A stretch of 44,468 nt of DNA. Origin: Pseudomonadota bacterium. GTDB taxonomy: Bacteria; Pseudomonadota; Alphaproteobacteria; Acetobacterales; Acetobacteraceae. Shown here piece by piece: positions 8,123-17,089 of this stretch. The DNA lies in the NCBI GenBank assembly GCA_021808545.1, contig JAKBBM010000012.1, positions 1 to 44,468 of the forward strand. The letters run 5' to 3'. Made by a program: the position numbers and the translations under genes. The notes beneath the pieces were generated by a model. That model did not search any database, was not told the DNA's origin, and worked only from the letters and a program-made list of their open reading frames with translations. Each line of letters starts with the position of its first letter. Position 1 is the stretch's first letter.

Positions 8123-11100
8123 TTTTTTTTGATTTAGAGCTGAATCTAAAATTTTTTAGCAAGCGGACGCCTAAGACTTTTAGGCTACTTGACGTGGATA
8201 TCGACAAGCCATTTTCTACCATTCTACCAAAACTCGGCGATCCTGGGCTTGGAACAAGCATTATCGCCGCGGCAGTGGCAGGCCAGTCAAGTACACGTGA
8301 AATCCATACTCTCTCTGGCACTCGCTATATATGTTCAATAACGCCATATTACATGGAAGATGATATCAGAAACGGCGTTATCCTTACTTTTACAGACATC
8401 CTTGACTCAAAAAACATCTCCTTACTGAACGAATTCGCCAATCTTAATGATGATCGGAATCAGAAAGCCATAACCAGTCAAAATCAAATCAATGATCGTC
8501 AGATTCGGTTAATTATCGAGTCACTTCTTATTCCCGGCTGCGCCCTTGATCGATATGGCAACATGCGTTTCGTTAACGCGCCAATGGCCGCTTTGTTTGG
8601 CTATCATGTCCGTGATCTCGAGGGCCGTAAAATCGATCTTCTTATACCGCTAGATATACGCGAAGGGCATGAAGCCTTATATCAAGACGACCTCACGAAT
8701 CTCGCGCGACGAACTGTGGCTTCTGGCTTTCACTTTGAGGGCATCAACAGAGATGGCATAAAACTGCCTCTGTATATCAGTCTTAGCCCGATCGGCACAT
8801 TTGATGGCCCGCAAATCCTAGTTATTGTTCACGATCTTCGCTACATCCATAATACAGATGCCAAGCACGACAAGCTGCAAAATAGATGGACCAAAGAGCT
8901 AGATGATATGCGCCAGCTTCACGAGCTGGCCACCCGCCTCGTTGAGAGCATGGATCTTCATGCCGCGCTGGCTGATAGTCTTCAGACCATCATGAAGCTT
9001 CAGAACGCTGATTTTGGTATCCTACAGCTTTACGATTCCAAGAATGGCAGATTACATCTTGCCGCGCAGAAGGGATTTACACCAGGCCTGATCCAACGTT
9101 TCCTTGAACCGAGCCAGGATGATGAGTCCATATTCATGCGTGTTTTTCATCATGGAAAACGGGTTATCATCCCCGACATCACACATGATCAAGATTTTGC
9201 GCCCTATATTACCCTTGCCGGCGAGGTAGGCTTTCAATCTATGCAAATCAGCCCCATCAACACACGAACTGGTTGCGTGAAAGGTGTTGTTTCAACTCAT
9301 TTTGCTCAAATCCACACGCCTTCAGCGTACGATCTACAACTGAGCGATTTAGGCTTGCGCATGGCCGCCGACCTTATTGAACGCGCGCAGAGCGAAACCG
9401 AACTGCGTATCGCGCAACAAGCCGCGGAACAGGCTAACCGTATTAAAACACAATTTCTCGCTGCGGCGGGGCACGATCTACGCCAACCCTTGCAGGTCAT
9501 CGGGCTTTTAAAGGCCGTGCTCGAACGCCAAGTCATCAGTCCACAAGCCATGGCGACCCTCACAAAACTCGGCGATGCGCTATTGCACATGCAAGATCTG
9601 GTTGAGTCGCTGGTTGACGCCAACCAGATCGAAAGCGGAACAGTAAATCTAGAGATTGAATCCCTGGCGCTTAAACCTCTTCTCATGCGTCTAATTAATG
9701 ATTTCAAACCCGCGGCGCTTACCAAAGGCATTGAGTTGCGTGGCGTGGTACCGCCAATTATCCTGCACAGCGACCGTCGGTTGCTCACGCGCCTGCTGAA
9801 CATGTTACTGGCTGATGCAATCAGGCATACCGAAAATGGTAAAATTCTTGTTGGGTGCCGCCGTCAAGGCTCCTGCATACGCCTTGAGATCTGGGATACA
9901 GGCATTAGCCTGTCATCACATGACCTGCATGCCAATCTTTCACCATTGACGAGCAATCAAAACGACCCCTCTCTGTCTCATATACTGGGGCTGAGCCGTT
10001 ATATCGTGCTTCGTTTTGCCGCGCATCTTGGCTACAAGGTGGAAATTCGTTCTGATTCCGGTAAAAGAAATTTATTCGCACTCATGATCGCTGCTGCGCA
10101 ATTCACGACCGCGCCAAGCGCCACCGACAGCACCCCCCGCACGGGTGATCCCTTTATCCTACTTGTGGAACCCGATACGACACAACGCGAAGCCCTGGAT
10201 ATGCTTCTGCAAATGGAGGGGTTTCATACCATTGCGGCAGCGGATGCCGCCAAGGCGCTCTCATGTCTGGCGCAGATTCCCCCGGATTGCACGCTCATCA
10301 TTGTCGCGGGAGCTGATCTTCCTGGCCGATTCAACGGAATCGAGCTCGTGCAGCATATACGTGACACGCTGCGCCGCGCCATTCCCGCCGTCTTTCTGGG
10401 TAAACGCAAACATTCTTATGATACAATGGAAAAACCGGCGTCTCATATTCAGTTCATCGACAAGCCCGCGCACCCGGCCACCCTGCTGGCGGCCATCGAA
10501 AGCGCCTTCGGCGCGCTTGATCCGGGCTGGCGGCATGCCCTATCCAGCAAGCCCCTGATTACGGTCAATATGCCAGCACCGGCCTCATCCGAATCGGAAA
10601 TCGCGATTATTGATGATGAGCCTGGCATTTGCGACGCGCTACGCACCATTCTGGAAGCGGGCGGTTATAAGATAGAGACATTCAACGCGGCTGAATCCTA
10701 TCTTGCTGATGCCAAGCCGACTCGTTTTAAATGCGTGCTTTTGGATATTACGCTGCCGGGCATGAGCGGTCTTGAACTACAAGATCGGCTCAATCTTCTG
10801 CCTGACCGGCCGCAGCTTATCTTCCTGACGGGCAATGCCGACCTTGAGACAGTTGTACGGGCCATGCGTAACGGTGCTGTCGATTTCATGCATAAGCCTG
10901 TGCAGGGACAAGCTCTTCTAAAAAGTGTGGCGGCGGCATTGACCAATGGGCGCACCCCGCACGCCGAACACGCCCAGCACGAAGACATAACCCGGCGCCT
11001 TGCCCGCCTTACCCGGCGTGAACGCGAGGTGCTGGAGCGTGTTGTCAATGGTGAACTGAATAAGAATATCGCCGCCGATCTTGGAATCAGCGAACGCACC

Positions 11101-11211
11101 ACCGAACATCACCGCCAAAGCGTCATGCGCAAGATGGAAGCTAAATCCCTTGCCATGCTGGTGCATATGATGTCTGCCGCGCGGTCTTGGGATGAAAGAC
11201 CCACCCGTTAA
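8098..11211 (+). CDS. Hybrid sensor protein PAS-PAS-GAF-HisKA-HATPase-REC-REC-LuxR HTH
   Basis: A 1037-aa cytoplasmic protein with no membrane segments. Domains, in order: PAS of the CheB/CheR-fusion type (2-105), PAS (135-250), GAF (275-440), HisKA with GHDLRQPLQ and His459, and a degenerate HATPase (540-670). Next come a first REC (683-800), a second REC (833-950) and a FixJ/LuxR helix-turn-helix (970-1030, LTRREREVLERV). The second REC is canonical (IIDDEP; Asp883 in LLDITLPGMSG). The first has Gly738 where the acceptor Asp should be. In the ATPase, the N-box Asn is Asp573 (LADAIRHT) and the G1 box reads DTGIS instead of DTGIG. It therefore looks like a sensor fused directly to a DNA-binding regulator, with doubtful kinase activity. 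A longer TTG start at 8038 exists; neither start has a good ribosome site. Confidence 0.85.
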   Translation: MENDAACVIFFDLELNLKFFSKRTPKTFRLLDVDIDKPFSTILPKLGDPGLGTSIIAAAVAGQSSTREIHTLSGTRYICSITPYYMEDDIRNGVILTFTDILDSKNISLLNEFANLNDDRNQKAITSQNQINDRQIRLIIESLLIPGCALDRYGNMRFVNAPMAALFGYHVRDLEGRKIDLLIPLDIREGHEALYQDDLTNLARRTVASGFHFEGINRDGIKLPLYISLSPIGTFDGPQILVIVHDLRYIHNTDAKHDKLQNRWTKELDDMRQLHELATRLVESMDLHAALADSLQTIMKLQNADFGILQLYDSKNGRLHLAAQKGFTPGLIQRFLEPSQDDESIFMRVFHHGKRVIIPDITHDQDFAPYITLAGEVGFQSMQISPINTRTGCVKGVVSTHFAQIHTPSAYDLQLSDLGLRMAADLIERAQSETELRIAQQAAEQANRIKTQFLAAAGHDLRQPLQVIGLLKAVLERQVISPQAMATLTKLGDALLHMQDLVESLVDANQIESGTVNLEIESLALKPLLMRLINDFKPAALTKGIELRGVVPPIILHSDRRLLTRLLNMLLADAIRHTENGKILVGCRRQGSCIRLEIWDTGISLSSHDLHANLSPLTSNQNDPSLSHILGLSRYIVLRFAAHLGYKVEIRSDSGKRNLFALMIAAAQFTTAPSATDSTPRTGDPFILLVEPDTTQREALDMLLQMEGFHTIAAADAAKALSCLAQIPPDCTLIIVAGADLPGRFNGIELVQHIRDTLRRAIPAVFLGKRKHSYDTMEKPASHIQFIDKPAHPATLLAAIESAFGALDPGWRHALSSKPLITVNMPAPASSESEIAIIDDEPGICDALRTILEAGGYKIETFNAAESYLADAKPTRFKCVLLDITLPGMSGLELQDRLNLLPDRPQLIFLTGNADLETVVRAMRNGAVDFMHKPVQGQALLKSVAAALTNGRTPHAEHAQHEDITRRLARLTRREREVLERVVNGELNKNIAADLGISERTTEHHRQSVMRKMEAKSLAMLVHMMSAARSWDERPTR

Positions 11212-11215
11212 AAAC

Positions 11216-11241
11216 CAACATGTTGTTTCGGTTTACGTAAA
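11216..11241. promoter_or_regulatory. Paired palindromes 115-140 bp upstream of the -24/-12 promoter
   Basis: Perfect palindromes caacatgttg (11216-11225) and tttacgtaaa (11232-11241) sit just after the hybrid sensor stop codon, at a distance typical of enhancer sites for sigma-54 activators or of a LuxR-type operator. Binding is inference. Confidence 0.3.
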
Positions 11242-11355
11242 TCTGTAACAAAAAAGGTGTACGAGCAACAGACTTAATTTTTGTTTTATTGTATTGGTTA
11301 TTGAATATTACGGCATTTTTTAAAATTCTGCAAAACATGGCACACGTCGCTTCAT

Positions 11356-11371
11356 TGGCATGATTATTGCT
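11356..11371 (+). promoter_or_regulatory. Sigma-54 (-24/-12) promoter
   Basis: TGGCATGATTATTGCT matches the RpoN consensus TGGCAC-N5-TTGCT at all key positions. GG (11357-11358) and GC (11369-11370) are separated by exactly 10 bases. Transcription would begin near 11382, about 115 bases before the next gene. The island encodes a GAFTGA activator that could act here. Confidence 0.7.
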
Positions 11372-11495
11372 GTTTTTTGTTGCCCCGTACCGGCGCGTAA
11401 CTTTCTTTTCCGAAGCACTGGCGTGGGCATGGCATATAACACGGCGGATCGCGCTCCTAACACGCATTGCGTCCCGTCTAAAACGGCAGAACAAA

Positions 11496-11999
11496 ATGAT
11501 CGATACAGGACATGTCATACGCCAACTGGAGATGGTGGCCGATCTTCTAACGATCGAGGGAACGCACCCGCTGCTCAGTCATTCCTACCGGCGCGCCGCG
11601 GCTAAACTCAGAGACAATCTGCCCAAGACCATCGATGACAGCCTGTTCGACGAGGAGGTCACGCGCCTTCCTGGCATCAGGCGCGATCTAGCCGCGCATG
11701 TCATTGCGCTGGGCCATAATCAACACCCCAACCTGCTGGACACACTCAGCCAAAGCTTTCCACCAACACTGGCCGCCCTGCTCATGTTGCCAGATCTTGG
11801 CCCCCGGCGCGTATATCTGCTTTACGCGGAACTTGGCATCGACACGCTCGACAAGCTGGAAGCCGCCGCCAATGAAGGCAAATTGCGGCGCCTGCCGCGC
11901 TTTGGCCCCTCGCTCGAACAACGTCTGCTCAAAACCATCCAGCACCGGCGGAAAACGCTGGCGGAACGGCACGGCACGGAGAAGCTCCAGCTCTGCTAG
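11496..11999 (+). CDS. Free-standing PolX-like N-terminal (8-kDa/HhH) domain protein
   Basis: A 167-aa protein. It resembles only the N-terminal part of bacterial family X DNA polymerases: an opening helix bundle (IRQLEMVADLLTIEG, then YRRAAAKLRDNL) and a first helix-hairpin-helix (VTRLPGIRRDLAAHVIAL). A second follows (LMLPDLGPRRVYLLYAELGI), with RRLPRFGPSLEQRLLKTI at the end. The nucleotidyltransferase palm and the PHP domain are absent. Such a piece could bind gapped or structured DNA, or be a decayed remnant; the frame is intact with no sign of decay. ATG 11496 has a weak ribosome site; the frame is open to 11367 but only with poor starts. It is the first gene after the sigma-54 promoter and 40 bases before the sugar dehydratase gene. 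Confidence 0.65.
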   Translation: MIDTGHVIRQLEMVADLLTIEGTHPLLSHSYRRAAAKLRDNLPKTIDDSLFDEEVTRLPGIRRDLAAHVIALGHNQHPNLLDTLSQSFPPTLAALLMLPDLGPRRVYLLYAELGIDTLDKLEAAANEGKLRRLPRFGPSLEQRLLKTIQHRRKTLAERHGTEKLQLC

Positions 12000-12039
12000 A
12001 ATCTGGATCAGGCGCGGGCGGCATGTCTATAAGCTGGAT

Positions 12040-13929
12040 ATGAGCCGCACCCCTTCGCACCTGCCGCGCCGCATGGCCCTCAACATCGCCCTGGATGGCC
12101 TGCTTGCCGCCGCCGGCGTGGCGCTCAGCTTCTGGCTCGCCACACCGGGCAATCCCTGGCCGCGGCCGCTCAGCCTGCCGCTGGCGGGGGCCATCGCCAT
12201 CTGGCTCAGCGGCGTGCCCTTTGGCTTGGCGCGCCTGCATTGGCGCTTCGTCTCCTTACGCGATCTCGCCATGCTGGCCGCGGCAGGCCTCGTCACCGCG
12301 CTGATGCTGGTGCTGCTGATGGTCGGCGCCGGGCTCCCCCTGCCGTCATCCGGCTTTCCCGTTATCCTGGCACTCGTCCTGATTTTCGGACTGACCGCGC
12401 CCAAACTCATCTACCGTCTGGCGCGCGAGCGGGGGGCTGGTGGCACAGCGGCACAACAAAGCGCTGTTCTGGTCGGCAATGGCGAGAGCGCCGAACTGTT
12501 CCTTGCCGCCCTGGCCCGGGCGCCCGCCGCCCCCTACCGGGTGAGCGGCCTGCTTGCCCTCTCGGCCAAGCATACCGGACGGCGCGTGCATGGGCTGACC
12601 ATCCTGGGCGCGGTGGACACACCCGAAGCCGCGCTCAACCGGATGGCGGACAAGCCCGATTTGCTGATCATCACCACACACGAACTCACGGGCGCGCCCC
12701 TGGCCCGGTTGCTGCGCGCGGCCGAGGGCTTGGGCATCCGCGTGCTGCGCGCACCCAGCCTGACCCGCCTTGCCCCGGCCGAGCAGAAGATGGAGCTGCG
12801 CCCCATCGCCATCGAGGATCTGCTGAACCGCAAGCAGGTGCGGCTGGACCGGGCGGGCATGGCGACACTCATCGCGGGCCAGCGCGTAATGGTAACCGGT
12901 GCGGGCGGGAGCATCGGCGCAGAGCTCGCGCGCCAGGTGGCGGCGCTGGCCCCGGCCGAATTGCTGCTGCTCGACCATAGCGAGTTCGCCCTGTGGCAAA
13001 TCGATCTCGAAATCGCGGAGCTGGCCCCGGCCCTGCCCCGCCGCGCGCTGGTGGCCGATGTACGCGATGCCGCGCGCATGCTTGCCATCACGCGCGATTT
13101 CAGACCCGAGCTGGTGTTCCATGCCGCCGCCCTCAAACATGTGCCCATCGTGGAGGCCAACCGGCTGGAAGGTTTGCGCACCAACACGCTTGGCACCCGC
13201 ATTGTGGCAGATGCCAGTGCCGCCGCCGGCGCGCGGCTGATGGTGCTGATCTCGACCGACAAGGCGGTCAATCCCAGCTCAGTCATGGGGGCGTCCAAGC
13301 GGCTGGCGGAAATTTATGCCCAGGCGCTGGATGTGCAAGCGCGGCACGGCCATGCCAGCATGCGCTGCGTGACCGTGCGTTTTGGCAATGTGCTGGGCTC
13401 CACCGGCTCTGTCGTGCCCTTGTTCCGCCGGCAATTGGCGCAAGGCGGGCCGCTCACCGTCACCCACCCCGACATGCAGCGTTATTTCATGACCGTGCGC
13501 GAGGCAGTGGGGCTGGTGCTGCAAGCCTCTTGTGTTGGCAGCAGCGGCGAGGAGATCCCCGATGGCGGCATCTTCGTGCTCGATATGGGCGAGCCGGTGA
13601 AGATCGCGGATCTGGCCCGGCAAATGATCCAGCTCGCGGATTTGCGCCCTGACGAGGATGTAAAGATCGTCTTTACCGGCCTGCGCCCGGGCGAAAAATT
13701 GTTCGAGGAACTATTCCATGGCAGCGAAAAGCCGCTGCCCACCCGGCATGAAGGGCTGCTGATGGCCCGCCCGCGCCTGACCGATCTGCGCGCGGTAACG
13801 CTGGCGATGCAAAGCCTGGACGCCGCCATTCAGGCCGGCGACGAGGCCGCCGCCCTGGCGGTGCTGCGCGATCTTGTGCCTGAATTTTTACCCGCCGCCG
13901 CTCTCGCCCCCGACGCCGCGTCGGGCTAA
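12040..13929 (+). CDS. Membrane nucleotide-sugar 4,6-dehydratase, FlaA1/CapD family
   Basis: A 629-aa protein. Four N-terminal hydrophobic segments (about residues 12-32, 42-60, 72-95 and 102-118) anchor it in the inner membrane. A CoA-binding-like Rossmann segment (SAVLVGNGESAELFLAAL) follows, then the extended SDR domain starting at VMVTGAGGSIGAELARQ near residue 286. The active-site region reads STDKAVNPSSVMGASKRLAE, with methionine where classical SDRs have tyrosine, as is usual in this family. The product would be a 4-keto-6-deoxy UDP-sugar, typically from UDP-GlcNAc. The aminotransferase that follows directly would then make the 4-amino sugar for exopolysaccharide, LPS or glycan. The start at 12040 follows the PolX-like gene; the upstream open frame back to 11698 overlaps that gene and is not used. 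Confidence 0.88.
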   Translation: MSRTPSHLPRRMALNIALDGLLAAAGVALSFWLATPGNPWPRPLSLPLAGAIAIWLSGVPFGLARLHWRFVSLRDLAMLAAAGLVTALMLVLLMVGAGLPLPSSGFPVILALVLIFGLTAPKLIYRLARERGAGGTAAQQSAVLVGNGESAELFLAALARAPAAPYRVSGLLALSAKHTGRRVHGLTILGAVDTPEAALNRMADKPDLLIITTHELTGAPLARLLRAAEGLGIRVLRAPSLTRLAPAEQKMELRPIAIEDLLNRKQVRLDRAGMATLIAGQRVMVTGAGGSIGAELARQVAALAPAELLLLDHSEFALWQIDLEIAELAPALPRRALVADVRDAARMLAITRDFRPELVFHAAALKHVPIVEANRLEGLRTNTLGTRIVADASAAAGARLMVLISTDKAVNPSSVMGASKRLAEIYAQALDVQARHGHASMRCVTVRFGNVLGSTGSVVPLFRRQLAQGGPLTVTHPDMQRYFMTVREAVGLVLQASCVGSSGEEIPDGGIFVLDMGEPVKIADLARQMIQLADLRPDEDVKIVFTGLRPGEKLFEELFHGSEKPLPTRHEGLLMARPRLTDLRAVTLAMQSLDAAIQAGDEAAALAVLRDLVPEFLPAAALAPDAASG

Positions 13930-15087
13930 ATGTGGCGCATGAACGCAGCTCCCCTCCCGCCCATTCCCTTTCTCGACCTCAAGGCCCAGCAGGCGCGCCT
14001 TGGCCCCGCCTTACGCGCCCGGCTCGATGCGGTGCTGGAACACGGGCACTATATTCTCGGGCCCGAGGTGGCGGAGTTAGAAGCAAAGCTGGCCAGCTTT
14101 TGCGGGGCGGCACATTGCGTCACCGTCAGTTCCGGCACCGATGCGCTGCAGATCGCGCTGATGGCCGAGCAGATCGGCCCTGGCGATGCCGTGTTCCTGC
14201 CCGCCTTCACCTACACCGCCACGGCCGAGGTGCCGCTGCTGCTTGGCGCCACGCCGGTGTTCGTCGATGTCGATCCGCAGACCTTCCAGACCGATCTGGC
14301 CAGTCTACAGGCCAGGCTGGAGGCGGTGAAGGCCGCCGGGCGGCTGCGCCCGCGCGCCCTTATCGGCGTGGATCTGTTCGGCCAGCCGGCGGATTGGCCC
14401 GCCTTGCGCGCCTTTGCCGCGCGCGCGGGACTGTTCACTTTGGATGATTGCGCGCAAAGCTTCGGCGCGGCCCTGCATGGCGAAAAACTCGGCCGCGCGG
14501 CCGATGCCACGGCCACCAGCTTCTTTCCCTCCAAGCCGCTCGGCGCCTATGGCGATGGCGGCGCGCTGTTCACCGAATCAGCCGAACGCGCCGCCCTCTA
14601 CCGCTCACTGCGCACCCATGGCGAGGGCACAACCCGCTACGAGGTGCTGCGCATTGGCATGAACGGCCGGCTGGACACCATGCAGGCCGCGGTGCTCCTG
14701 GCAAAGCTGGACATCTTCCCCGCCGAGATCGAACGGCGTGAAGAAATCGCCAAATTCTATGATTCCGCCCTGGCGGATCTGCTCACCATCCCCGCCCGGG
14801 TGCCAAACAGCCAAAGTGCATGGGCCATCTATTCCGTGCTGCTGCCAGATACCGCTCGGCGCGATCAAGCCAAGGCCGCCCTGGCCGCGGCCAATATCGG
14901 CCATGCGGTTTATTATCCCCGCGCGCTGCACCAGCAGCCCGCTTATGCCGCCTGCCACGATGGCGTCAGCCTGCCGGTGGCCGAATCGCTTGGCGGCCGC
15001 ATCCTCGCCCTGCCGATCCATCCTGACCTGACCGATGCCCAGGCCGCCCGCGTGGTTGCCACGCTGCGCGCGGCGCTGGGCGCTTAA
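13930..15087 (+). CDS. DegT/DnrJ/EryC1 family sugar aminotransferase
   Basis: A 385-aa PLP enzyme that begins directly after the stop codon of the dehydratase. Hallmarks are SSGTDALQIAL near residue 60, AFTYTATAEVPLLLGATPVFVDVD, the DDCAQSFGA motif, and the PLP-binding Lys202 in FFPSKPLGAYGDGGA. The tail carries the typical ARVVATLRAAL helix. It transfers an amino group from glutamate to a keto sugar, most likely the product of the neighbouring FlaA1-type enzyme. ATG 13930 and the ATG three codons on are both possible. The C-3 or C-4 position of transfer cannot be settled from sequence. Confidence 0.9.
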   Translation: MWRMNAAPLPPIPFLDLKAQQARLGPALRARLDAVLEHGHYILGPEVAELEAKLASFCGAAHCVTVSSGTDALQIALMAEQIGPGDAVFLPAFTYTATAEVPLLLGATPVFVDVDPQTFQTDLASLQARLEAVKAAGRLRPRALIGVDLFGQPADWPALRAFAARAGLFTLDDCAQSFGAALHGEKLGRAADATATSFFPSKPLGAYGDGGALFTESAERAALYRSLRTHGEGTTRYEVLRIGMNGRLDTMQAAVLLAKLDIFPAEIERREEIAKFYDSALADLLTIPARVPNSQSAWAIYSVLLPDTARRDQAKAALAAANIGHAVYYPRALHQQPAYAACHDGVSLPVAESLGGRILALPIHPDLTDAQAARVVATLRAALGA

Positions 15088-15092
15088 GCGCC

Positions 15093-16043
15093 ATGCCGCG
15101 CGGCGACCTGTTCCCCGAAATCGCCCCCTTCGAGACCGGCTACCTGCCGCTCTCCGACGGGCATGTGATGTATTGGGAGCAGGTCGGCAACCCGCAGGGC
15201 AAACCCGTCCTGTTCCTGCATGGCGGCCCGGGGGCCGGGGCCGGCCCGGTGCATCGGCGCTTCTTCGACCCCGCCTTCTGGCGCCTGATCATCTTCGACC
15301 AGCGCGGGGCCGGACGCTCGCGCCCGCTCGGCGGGCTGGCGTCCAACACCACCCCGCACCTCGTCGCCGATATCGAAACCCTGCGCGACTTCATGGGCAT
15401 CGAGCGGATGCTGCTGTTCGGCGGCTCCTGGGGCTCCACCCTGGCGCTGGCCTATGCCCAGGCGCACCCTGAGCGCGTGACCGGCGCTGTGCTGCGTGGG
15501 ATCTTTTTGGGCCGGCCTGCCGAGGTGGAATGGTTTCTCTACGGCATGGCCCGTGTGTTCCCGGACGCGCACGCCGCCTTCGCGCAGTTTTTGCCCGAAG
15601 CCGAGCGCGACGACCTGTTGAGCGGCTATATGAAGCGCCTGCTCGACCCCGACCCGCAGCTTCACGGCCCGGCGGCGCGCGCCTGGAGCCTATATGAAGG
15701 CTCCTGCTCCACCTTGCTGCCCAGCCTGGAGGCCGTCTCCGCCTTCGCGCAGGACCGCGCGGCAGTGGGCCTCGCCCGGATCGAGGCATATTATTTCCAG
15801 CACGATTTGTTCCTGCCCAAAGGCGGGCTGCTCGCCCACATGCACCGGCTGGCCGATATTCCGGGCGAGATCGTGCAAGGCCGCTACGACATGATCTGCC
15901 CCGCGCAATCGGCATTTGACCTCGCCGCGGCCTGGCCGCTGGCACGCTTTACCCTGGTGCCGGATGCCGGCCATTCGGCCCTGGAGCCCGGCGTGCGGCT
16001 GGCGCTGATCGCTGCACTGGAACGCTGCCGGCATTTGACATGA
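15093..16043 (+). CDS. pip: Proline iminopeptidase, alpha/beta hydrolase
   Basis: A 316-aa S33-family peptidase that removes N-terminal proline from peptides in the cytoplasm. Seen in the sequence: the oxyanion HGGPGAG motif near residue 43, FDQRGAGRSRP, and the nucleophile Ser112 in FGGSWGSTLALAYAQ. A cap region rich in aromatics, GRYDMICP with the acid, and the final DAGHSALEP with the catalytic His follow. Length and motifs match the family closely. It begins 5 bases after the aminotransferase stop, so it is co-transcribed with sugar genes, although it has no evident role there. Confidence 0.9.
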   Translation: MPRGDLFPEIAPFETGYLPLSDGHVMYWEQVGNPQGKPVLFLHGGPGAGAGPVHRRFFDPAFWRLIIFDQRGAGRSRPLGGLASNTTPHLVADIETLRDFMGIERMLLFGGSWGSTLALAYAQAHPERVTGAVLRGIFLGRPAEVEWFLYGMARVFPDAHAAFAQFLPEAERDDLLSGYMKRLLDPDPQLHGPAARAWSLYEGSCSTLLPSLEAVSAFAQDRAAVGLARIEAYYFQHDLFLPKGGLLAHMHRLADIPGEIVQGRYDMICPAQSAFDLAAAWPLARFTLVPDAGHSALEPGVRLALIAALERCRHLT

Positions 16044-16089
16044 AAGACAGGGGTAAGGTTAGGTCATAAAAGCTTAACGGAGATCTGAG

Positions 16090-17079
16090 GTGACACTAAC
16101 ACGCCGGACGCTGCTGGCCCGGACAGTGCTGGCCCTGGGCGCCACGGTACCGGCCCGCTTTGCCTTGGGGCAAACAGCCTGGCCCACCGCGTTGGTCATG
16201 GGCACGGGACGGGCGGGCGGCAGCTTTCCCCTTTATGCGCAAGGCTGGGGCGAACTGGCCCAGGCCCAAAGCGGCACACATATCGCCTATCGTGCCACGG
16301 ATGGAGCGGCAGCCAACCTGTTGCTGATCGAGGAAAATGCGGTCCAGCTTGGCCTAACCAGCACGGCCGTGGCCCATGAGGCGCGTTTTGGCACCGCGGC
16401 CTGGACATCGGGGGTTAAATTCCACGCTTTCCGCGCATTGTTCCCCATTTTTCGGGCCATTTTGCAAATCGTCGCGCGGCGCGACAGTGGCATCGCCACC
16501 CTGGCGGCCTTGGCTGGACAACGGCTTGGTATCGGCCCCGCCGGCGGCGGCGGGGCCGCCACCATTCCGGCGGTGCTGGCCAGCCTGGGCGTTTATCCCA
16601 GACAGGCCGCCACGGGCGGCTATATGGAGCAGATCAACGCCATGCTGGCTGGCCAGCTGGATGCCTGCGCCTTCATCGGTGCGCCGCCCATGCCCGCGAT
16701 TGCCGGGGCGGCGCTCGGGCGCAAGCTCTCTCTCATCGGCCTGTCGGCGGCCGAGGCAGCACAGGCGGCCCGCGTGCTGCCGGGCATGAGCCCGATGGTG
16801 CTGAAAGCCGGCACCTTCCCCGGCCAGACGATCGCGGTGCAGAGTGTGGGCACCGTGGCCCTGGCGGTGGCAAGCGCCAGCCTGCCGGAGCAGCTCGCCG
16901 AGCAACTCACCCGCGCCGCGCTCGATCACCGCGCCGCTTTGTCGCGCTTCGTCCCCGCCGCGGCATCGCCCCCTTCGCTTAAACCCTTGCTGGCGGCCGG
17001 ACTCACCTTCCACCCGGGTGCCGCGCGCGCGCTGCGTGCGCACGGTTTCAGCCTTCCCCGCAAGGCCGTGGAAGGCTGA
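16090..17079 (+). CDS. TAXI-family TRAP transporter solute-binding protein
   Basis: A 329-aa periplasmic protein with a GTG start preceded by GGAG. The N-terminus (TRRTLLARTVLALGATVPARFALGQ) is a signal peptide with twin arginines, so export by Tat is possible. The mature part follows the TAXI pattern: MGTGRAGGSFPLYAQGWGELA, then an AANLLLIEENAVQLGLTSTAVAHEA region and ALAGQRLGIGPAGGGGA. The cognate TRAP membrane proteins are not in this window, so either they lie elsewhere or this is an orphan receptor. Substrates of the family include glutamate and small acids; none can be assigned here. Confidence 0.8.
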   Translation: MTLTRRTLLARTVLALGATVPARFALGQTAWPTALVMGTGRAGGSFPLYAQGWGELAQAQSGTHIAYRATDGAAANLLLIEENAVQLGLTSTAVAHEARFGTAAWTSGVKFHAFRALFPIFRAILQIVARRDSGIATLAALAGQRLGIGPAGGGGAATIPAVLASLGVYPRQAATGGYMEQINAMLAGQLDACAFIGAPPMPAIAGAALGRKLSLIGLSAAEAAQAARVLPGMSPMVLKAGTFPGQTIAVQSVGTVALAVASASLPEQLAEQLTRAALDHRAALSRFVPAAASPPSLKPLLAAGLTFHPGAARALRAHGFSLPRKAVEG

Positions 17080-17089
17080 CCGTGAAACA

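Noticed and set aside
11698-12039. N-terminal extension of the FlaA1/CapD protein
   Set aside because: It reads through the PolX-like gene in another frame; that gene has recognisable domains and the FlaA1 membrane region starts after 12040.
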